Below, piece after piece: positions 60,222-64,000 of a stretch of DNA of 64,000 nucleotides. The DNA lies in assembly GCF_003206715.1 (NCBI RefSeq), contig NZ_PZJU01000010.1:62001-126000 (forward strand), given 5' to 3'. The position numbers and the translations under genes are program-made. This DNA comes from Salinicola peritrichatus. Its GTDB lineage: Bacteria > Pseudomonadota > Gammaproteobacteria > Pseudomonadales > Halomonadaceae. Positions within the stretch are counted from its first letter, which is position 1; each line of letters opens with the position of its first letter. The notes under the pieces were generated by a model that was given only the letters and a program-made list of their open reading frames with translations, had not been told where the DNA came from and made no database searches.

Positions 60222-61298
60222 TTGCTCCAGATTCTGCTGACCCTGCTCGGCTGCCTCGTCCTGCTGATCACGCTGGTTCCCTATCTGCGCATCCGCCACT
60301 GGAGCGTTCGCGGTTTCGATTTCCCGCTGCTGCAGATCGCCAGCATGGCCACCGCCCTGGCCTTGGTTCAACTCGCCGCCGGACCAAGCCATTGGTGGCA
60401 TTGGGGTGGCATTGTCGCGAGCCTGCTGGCCGCCGTTATCCAATGGTCGCGCATCTATCCGTGGACGGTGCTGGCCAGACGCATCGTGGTCAGGAGCGGC
60501 CCCCACGCACCGGACCGTGAACTCAAGCTGCTGATATCGAACGTGCTGATGCCCAACCGGCAGGCCGAGAAACTGATTGCCCTCGTTCGTTCTCACCAAC
60601 CCGACCTGCTGCTGACCCTGGAATCCGACCAGTGGTGGGGCGAACAATTGGACGCCGCTATCGGCGCAGAGATGCCGGACGCGGTGCGCGTCCCCCTCGA
60701 CAATCTCTATGGCATGCATCTTTACTCGCGCCTGCCGCTGGAAGACGTCCAGGTCAAATGGCTGATCCAGGACGACATCCCCTCGATACATGCATGGGTT
60801 CGGCTGAAAAGCGGTGGCAGGATCCGGCTGCATGCGCTGCATCCACGCCCTCCGGCTCCATCGGAAAGTGACGAATCGCTGTGGCGGGACGCCGAACTCC
60901 TGCTGGTCGGCAAGGAGATCGCCAAAAGCGCTCACCCCACCGTGGTCGCCGGAGATCTGAACGATGTCGCCTGGTCGCGCACCACCAAGCTCTTCTGCAA
61001 GATCAGCGGCATGCTCGATCCACGCCGCGGGCGAGGTCTGTACAGCACCTTCCACGCCCGCTATCCATTGTTGCGCTGGCCATTGGATCACGTTTTCGTC
61101 ACCGAGCACTTCACTCTGGTGGCCATGCAACGCTTGCCGGAGGTCGGCTCCGACCACTTCCCGATTCTGATCTCGCTTTGCCACAATCCGTCGCGGGCCG
61201 ACGAGAACGAGCCCGAACAAGCCGATGCCGAGGAGCGTCGGGACGCCGAGGAGACGGTCGAAGAAGCGCAGGAGCGCCACGGAGAGGAGCCAGTCTAA
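60222..61298 (+). CDS. membrane-anchored endonuclease/exonuclease/phosphatase-family protein
   Basis: The 358-residue protein starts at TTG 60222, seven bases after GAGGAG. Residues 1-80 hold three hydrophobic segments (ILLTLLGCLVLLITLVPYL first). Residues about 100-325 are an EEP fold: ISNVLMPN, LLLTLESDQWW (catalytic Glu), HALHPRPPAPSES (His), VVAGDLNDVAWS (Asp, Asn) and GSDHFPILI (Asp-His). A charged Glu-rich tail of about 30 residues ends it. It is a nuclease or phosphodiesterase of unknown substrate. Position after glpD may be coincidental. Confidence 0.88.
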   Translation: MLQILLTLLGCLVLLITLVPYLRIRHWSVRGFDFPLLQIASMATALALVQLAAGPSHWWHWGGIVASLLAAVIQWSRIYPWTVLARRIVVRSGPHAPDRELKLLISNVLMPNRQAEKLIALVRSHQPDLLLTLESDQWWGEQLDAAIGAEMPDAVRVPLDNLYGMHLYSRLPLEDVQVKWLIQDDIPSIHAWVRLKSGGRIRLHALHPRPPAPSESDESLWRDAELLLVGKEIAKSAHPTVVAGDLNDVAWSRTTKLFCKISGMLDPRRGRGLYSTFHARYPLLRWPLDHVFVTEHFTLVAMQRLPEVGSDHFPILISLCHNPSRADENEPEQADAEERRDAEETVEEAQERHGEEPV

Positions 61299-61417
61299 GG
61301 GCCTGTTCACACTAGCGCCGCGAGCCGCGTTGCTGCGTCAATGCGTTCAGGCAAGGCGCCGGACGCCGATAAGGGCGGTTTCCTTATCCAGTCGCGCAAC
61401 GAAGCCTGGGCGTATTT

Positions 61418-61440
61418 GACGCCACCCGGACGGTGGCGTC
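61418..61440. terminator. hairpin between the EEP gene and fumC
   Basis: A perfect 9-bp stem GACGCCACC / GGTGGCGTC with loop CGGAC lies between convergent genes. The following T content is moderate (GATTCTGTGTTTCT), so it is a probable terminator for the plus-strand gene. Confidence 0.6.
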
Positions 61441-61466
61441 GATTCTGTGTTTCTCCCTATTCAGGC

Positions 61467-62846
61467 TTATTCGGGAATACCGCCCTCAGTCAACTTGGCC
61501 GGATCGAGCAGGCGCTCGAGCTCCTGGCGAGAGAGATCGGTCTCTTCCTCGGCCACGTCGATGATCGGGCGCCCGGCCTGGTAGGCCTTCTTGGCCACGG
61601 CGGCGGCGGCGTTGTAGCCGATCACCGAGTTGAGCGCGGTAACCAGGATCGGGTTCTTGGAGAGTGGCGTCTCGATGTTGTCGCGGCGCACATTGAAGGT
61701 GGCGATGGCGCGGTCGGCCAGCAGGCGGCTGACGTTGGTCAGCAGCTTGATCGAACCCAGCAGATTGTGAGCAATCAGTGGCAGCATCACATTGAGCTGG
61801 AAGTTGCCGCTCTGGCCGCCCACGGTGATCGCGGTGTCGTTGCCGATGACCTGGGCCGCGACCTGGGCCGCGGATTCCGGAATCACCGGATTGACCTTGC
61901 CGGGCATGATCGAACTGCCCGGCTGCAACGCCTCCAGCTCGATCTCGCCCAATCCTGCCAGCGGACCGGAGTTCATCCAGCGCAGGTCGTTGGCGATTTT
62001 CATCACCGCGCAGGCATAAGTGCGCAGATGCCCGGAGAGTTCCACCGCCGCATCCTGCGATGCCAGGCTGGCGAAGAAGCTGTCGTTGGGGCGGAATTCA
62101 AGATGGGTGGCGCTCGCCAGTTTCTCCGCCACCTTGGCGGCGAATTCCGGATGGGCGTTGACGCCAGTGCCGACGGCGGTCCCCCCCAGGGCCAGGCGGG
62201 TGATCCGCTTCAGGCCATCTTCCAGCCGCTCGATGGCCTGGCCCACCTGACTGGACCAGCCGCCGAGTTCCTGGCCAAGGCGTACCGGCATGGCATCCAT
62301 CAGGTGGGTTCGCCCGGTCTTGACCACGTCGTCGACGGCGTTCGCCTTGTCGTCGATGGTCGAGCGCAGATAATGGAGCGCCGGCAACAGGCGCTCGCGG
62401 ACCTGCACCGCCGCCGCCAGATGGATGGCGGTCGGGATCACGTCGTTGCTCGACTGGCCCATGTTGACGTGATCATTGGGACCGACGTCCAGGCCATCGC
62501 GGCTCGCCAGGTGCGAGATCACCTCATTGACGTTCATGTTGGTCGAGGTACCGGAGCCGGTCTGAAACACGTCGATGGGGAACTGGTCGGCATGCTTGCC
62601 TGCGATGATCTCGTCGGCCGCGGCGACGATCGCCTTGGCGCGTGCCTCGTCGAGCAGGCCAAGCTCCTGATTGACCTCCGCCGCTGCGCGCTTGATGTGA
62701 GCCACCGCCGCGATGAATTCGGCCGGCAGCGGCTGGCCGCTGACCGGGAAATTATTGACGGCGCGCTGCGTCTGGGCCCCGTAGAGCGCACTCTCGGGAA
62801 CTTCCAGCTCGCCCATGCTATCGCGCTCGACGCGTGTCTGAGTCAT
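61467..62846 (-). CDS. fumC: class II fumarate hydratase
   Basis: Iron-free fumarase converting fumarate to malate. The 459-residue protein starts MTQTRVERDSMGELEVPESALYGAQT. Superfamily motifs include TGSGTSTNMNVNEV, the TGRTHLMDAMP catalytic-His region and the signature GSSIMPGKVNP with the catalytic Ser loop. Length and motifs match E. coli FumC. With acnB it is the second TCA-cycle gene in the window. Confidence 0.98.
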   Translation of the reverse strand: MTQTRVERDSMGELEVPESALYGAQTQRAVNNFPVSGQPLPAEFIAAVAHIKRAAAEVNQELGLLDEARAKAIVAAADEIIAGKHADQFPIDVFQTGSGTSTNMNVNEVISHLASRDGLDVGPNDHVNMGQSSNDVIPTAIHLAAAVQVRERLLPALHYLRSTIDDKANAVDDVVKTGRTHLMDAMPVRLGQELGGWSSQVGQAIERLEDGLKRITRLALGGTAVGTGVNAHPEFAAKVAEKLASATHLEFRPNDSFFASLASQDAAVELSGHLRTYACAVMKIANDLRWMNSGPLAGLGEIELEALQPGSSIMPGKVNPVIPESAAQVAAQVIGNDTAITVGGQSGNFQLNVMLPLIAHNLLGSIKLLTNVSRLLADRAIATFNVRRDNIETPLSKNPILVTALNSVIGYNAAAAVAKKAYQAGRPIIDVAEEETDLSRQELERLLDPAKLTEGGIPE

Positions 62847-63030
62847 GACCTTCTCCTATGAATGGCGAATAAAATGCCGTAAGACTCTCGCTCAGCAGCC
62901 GGTCGGCGGCGTGCCGATTCTATCGCCGGCATCGCCGCTGCGCATACGCCCGGCCGAAAGGCAGGCAATACGCGTCTGTCTATTTGCCGCTTTTCCCGGC
63001 CGGTTTCAAGTCCCGGTACTGGCGAAGCGC

Positions 63031-64000
63031 TCAGTCGAACTCGATCACCTGGCGAATCGCCTCGCCGCTGGCCAGGCGATCGAAACCGAGATTGATCTCG
63101 TCGAGCCGCAGGCGATGGGTCAGCAGACGGTCCACCGGTAACCGGCCGGACTGATAGAGGGCAATGTACTCGGGAACGTCGAGCGACGGCACATGGCCGC
63201 CCAGATAGGAACCCTTGAGCGTGCGCTCCTCGGCCACCATGCGCGTTGGGCTGATGGCAAAGCGAACGTCGGGATGAGGCAGGCCCGAGGTGACCGTGAC
63301 ACCGCCGCGAGCGGTGGACTCGTAGGCGAACTCCAGCGCCTTGGCTACGCCGGCGAATTCGGCCGCGATATCGACTCCCCCGCCGCTGATCTCGCGTACC
63401 TGCTCGATGGCGTCCGCGTCGGCACTGTTGATTACATGAGTGGCACCCATCGCCTTGGCGGTTTCCAGCTTGTCGGGGGCGATATCGGCGGCGATCACCT
63501 GACGCGCGCCACCACCGACCGCGCCCATCACCGCCGCCAGGCCGACACCACCGAGCCCGACCACCAGTACCGACTGCCCCAGGCGCAATCCGGCCGTGTG
63601 CACCACGGCCCCGACACCGGTCAGCACCGCGCAGCCGAACAGCGCCGCGATGTGGAACGGCAGTTCAGGATCGATCTTGGTCAACGAACGTCTGGAAGCG
63701 ACGCTATATTCGGCGAACCCGGAGACACCGATATGGTGATAGATCTTCTCGTCGCCACGATGCAGCCGCATGCCCCCGCCGAGCAGATGGCCGGCGGTAT
63801 TGGCCGCCGCACCCGGGCTGCATAACGCCGCACGCCCGGAAAGACACGACGGGCAGGTACCGCAGCTGGGCGCGAAGGAGAACACCACATGATCGCCCGG
63901 CACCAGATCGACGACGCCCTCGCCGACCTCCACCACCTCGCCGGCGGCCTCGTGACCCAACACCATCGGCAGCGGACGCGGGCGGTCGCCATTGATCGTC
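63031..64000 (-). CDS. zinc-dependent alcohol dehydrogenase (N-terminus outside the window)
   Basis: The visible 322 codons cover most of a medium-chain dehydrogenase. The zinc-site motif GHEAAGEVVEVGEGV is followed by four cysteines of the structural zinc (SCGTCPSCLSGRAALC). The NAD-binding fold is SVLVVGLGGVGLAAVMGA with an aspartate-ended strand (IAADIAPDKLE), which suggests NAD rather than NADP. The class III-like pattern (long loop with GGGMRLHRGDEKIYHHIG) recalls formaldehyde- or aryl-alcohol-type enzymes. Substrate cannot be told. Confidence 0.85.
   Translation of the reverse strand, partial: TINGDRPRPLPMVLGHEAAGEVVEVGEGVVDLVPGDHVVFSFAPSCGTCPSCLSGRAALCSPGAAANTAGHLLGGGMRLHRGDEKIYHHIGVSGFAEYSVASRRSLTKIDPELPFHIAALFGCAVLTGVGAVVHTAGLRLGQSVLVVGLGGVGLAAVMGAVGGGARQVIAADIAPDKLETAKAMGATHVINSADADAIEQVREISGGGVDIAAEFAGVAKALEFAYESTARGGVTVTSGLPHPDVRFAISPTRMVAEERTLKGSYLGGHVPSLDVPEYIALYQSGRLPVDRLLTHRLRLDEINLGFDRLASGEAIRQVIEFD

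Overview
The window is about 64 kb of high-GC gammaproteobacterial chromosome. The protein sequences, the acidic composition of many of them, and the gene order (psrA beside lexA as in pseudomonads, lexA-dinB, tig-clpP-clpX-lon, a complete rut pathway) suggest a Halomonadaceae-type halophile (Halomonas, Chromohalobacter, Salinicola or a relative). That placement is inference; there is no rRNA gene here to test it. Nearly all of the window is core chromosome. There is no prophage, CRISPR array or plasmid module. One insertion sequence is present.

Layout. 1-5.7 kb (minus strand): the tRNA-Pro, tRNA-Arg, tRNA-His, tRNA-His genes, then trigger factor, clpP, clpX and the start of lon, a protein-folding and proteolysis block. 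5.9-12.3 kb: folD, mtnN, cysS, glnS, ppiB, lpxH. 12.3-17.3 kb: a very large ATPase regulator (winged helix, BTAD, degenerate cyclase-like domain, AAA, TPR) split by a 1,090-bp IS630-family element. Removing the element and one TA restores the reading frame exactly. 17.4-24.3 kb: miaE-type tRNA hydroxylase, acnB, a small hypothetical gene, an outer-membrane beta-barrel and a membrane-anchored glycerophosphodiesterase. 24.4-35.2 kb: ppsA with its regulator ppsR, hpt, nagZ, psrA, lexA-dinB behind two SOS boxes, purU and an RNase J-like nuclease.

35.4-42.7 kb: a short H-NS-like protein, then the molybdenum-cofactor genes moaA, moaE, a fused moaC-moaD, mobB and mobA coupled to upp, followed by ung, gpt, apt and ribE. 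43.1-50.0 kb: pyrimidine-ring catabolism, rutABCDF plus an NCS1 transporter in the place usually taken by the NCS2 carrier RutG, with rutR and rutE outside the operon. A perfect RutR core operator and a near-consensus sigma-54 site lie upstream of rutA. 50.3-53.5 kb: the methionine importer metN-metI-metQ followed by free-methionine sulfoxide reductase. 53.5-54.8 kb: an HDOD protein, a short unit with its own terminator and no convincing ORF, and two identical tRNA-Val genes. 55.0-61.3 kb: the glycerol regulon glpF-glpK, glpR, glpD, then an EEP-family membrane phosphatase or nuclease. 61.5-64 kb: fumC and an incomplete zinc alcohol dehydrogenase.

The least explained material is non-coding: two diverged copies of a roughly 137-bp hairpin-forming repeat (27.03 kb and 42.87 kb), an orphan plus-strand terminator at 43.05 kb, and the short unit beside the tRNA-Val pair. 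The clearest single event is the IS630 insertion. I did not see a wholly new multi-gene system.
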